Source: Amphiura filiformis
Taxonomy: Eukaryota > Echinodermata > Ophiuroidea > Amphilepidida > Amphiuridae
Assembly (NCBI RefSeq): GCF_039555335.1
Contig: NC_092631.1
Coordinates: 15,104,305 to 15,168,304, forward strand
Reading direction: 5' to 3'
DNA: 64,000 nt
Shown here: positions 62,680 through 64,000 of the stretch, one piece after another
Layout: each line of letters starts with the position of its first letter
Position numbering within the stretch: position 1 is the first letter of the stretch
Program-made: the position numbers and the translations under genes
The notes under the pieces: generated by a model
The model's database searches: none
Told to the model about the DNA's origin: nothing
Seen by the model: the letters and a program-made list of their open reading frames with translations, nothing else

Positions 62680-64000
62680 GTCGAATCCAACCAAAAGTGT
62701 CCACGGGCCAAAAATAAAAGTCCGAAATAAAAATGTCTCCACAATATTTTCCTTTTGTCCATTGATTGATGACATATTGGCCATATAGGAACCAAAATTG
62801 CCATTACTAATCTTGAAAAATAAATCCAGGATGTGTGATAGTAAATGTGATATCAAAACCCAATGTTACCTACGAATACCACTAGGATGCTTTCACTATC
62901 GCAATACTAATCAACCTAAAACAAATGGAATATCCCCATTAACGTTTTTTCTTTTTATGTAGACCACAGGGTGTCAGGAAAATGCTAGCTCAACCAGAAA
63001 ATATTTGTTTTTATTTTTATAACGCGATCAATATGATCTTAGTCAATTTATGCTAGCTTATTTTTGAAAATGAAGTTTAGGTCAGTTTCTGTATTTTATT
63101 TATCAAATGAGTATGAATCAATTGACACATTGTATAAGAACGAGTAGGATATATGTTTTCAAGAATATTAGGAATTATACGCATAACGCTTTATACAATG
63201 AAAAGGTGAAGAAACCCGGGTATTCGTAGGTATAACATGAGCGATTTAACAATATCTATATTGAGTTTAGAAGTTTAAATTTTGTTATTATGGTAAATGA
63301 ATTAATAAAATGGTAGTTTTTATATGTCTTTCAGATGGTACGTCCAAATGAATAAATGCTATTACCTTAGATCAAAAATTTTTGATGCTTTTAGCAAGAT
63401 TTTGACCACTTCATTTTGATATACAAGTAGTTAATCAGCAATTTTACAAAATAAATAATTGTTGAATGAATCCGTATATGGGTAATAATAGTGTCCTGGG
63501 GTACCGCTTAAAGTTTTTGACAATTAATTTCCATTGGTAGGGACACTTCATTACACATGTCATGTATTATGCTGTATTCGTAAGTAACATTTCAGTATTT
63601 GTAGGTAAGAATTAGACTTTTGGTGGATATCGCAATCAAAACTTCATTTTATAAAGCACTTTGAATGTATTATTTTATTTATGTGCGTTTATTGATACTT
63701 TAGACCCTATCATGTATTAATATTGTCGGTTCACAGCGGTTGAAAGAGGATTGAAGTAAGAAACAAAGGCACTAAAGTGACTTTAATTTGCTTTTTTAAT
63801 TGCACACAAATCGCTTAAAACCGTTATTGCAGACTTGTGAAGTCCATCTTGGAGTCAGTTACGTCTTGTGGCCTAATTTCGTTTGAGGGCAATTACAATT
63901 GGCTTTATACCAGGGTCCATCACTGTGTTGTCTAGATCATGAGACAATGAGAACAGTCGTTTTTCCATGGTATTCGTAGGTAACCTTAGCGAAAACGTCA
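62680..64000. other. Intron or upstream region of gene C with a recurrent GGTATTCGTAGGTAAC motif
   Basis: No exon is seen. The word TACCTACGAATACC or its complement GGTATTCGTAGGTA occurs at about 62867, 63218 and 63969, with diverged forms at about 63574 and 63595. The opposite orientation of the first copy relative to the others suggests element ends. Confidence 0.5.

Overview
The window looks like nuclear DNA of an invertebrate deuterostome (an echinoderm or hemichordate is my best guess; this is inference). Reasons: AT-rich sequence, small exons with GT-AG borders separated by introns of about 0.2-15 kb, a dense load of MITEs and tRNA-derived SINEs, several non-LTR retrotransposon remnants, Penelope-like fragments, and secreted or membrane genes built from EGF and fibronectin type III (FN3) exons. 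There are no bacterial-style genes. Two isolated N characters (12521, 12536) point to a draft assembly, so some frame breaks may be sequence errors.

Every host exon I can support lies on the minus strand, so transcription runs from high to low coordinates. They form a cluster of at least three related genes or gene copies. Gene C (62413 to 52676, 5' end outside the window): three FN3 exons, five EGF exons, one transmembrane exon, and a short cytoplasmic tail with tyrosine motifs and a stop codon. Gene B (46787 down to about 38437): a signal-peptide exon, two FN3 exons, then EGF exons; no transmembrane or stop exon of its own is visible, and it has at least one EGF exon broken by an insertion. 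Gene A (29671 down past the left edge): a second signal-peptide exon followed directly by EGF exons, with its 3' end outside the window. A and B could also be alternative starts of one transcription unit. All internal EGF and FN3 exons begin and end in phase 1, so any of them can be duplicated, lost or skipped without breaking the frame.

In gene A a cassette of four consecutive EGF exons occurs twice in full (1693-4698 and 6185-22508) and a third time in part (24290-25305). The second copy was stretched from 3 kb to 16 kb by insertions: an inverted-repeat element (8391-11311), a CR1/Jockey-type LINE with broken ORF1 and ORF2 (11646 to about 18130), and a tandem terminal-inverted-repeat element (18246-22236). 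The upstream regions of the two signal-peptide exons (29.6-33.4 kb and 46.7-49.7 kb) are also copies of each other. The 29.6-33.4 kb copy acquired a 29-unit 24-bp minisatellite and a 5'-truncated RTE-like LINE with an 18-bp target-site duplication.

The rest is introns and intergenic DNA full of repeats: about twenty TIR or foldback elements (several dated by empty sites in paralogous copies), four tRNA-derived SINE-like units, two Penelope-like fragments, further LINE 3' ends, microsatellites and large palindromes. Homologies were judged by eye; no alignment or database search was run.
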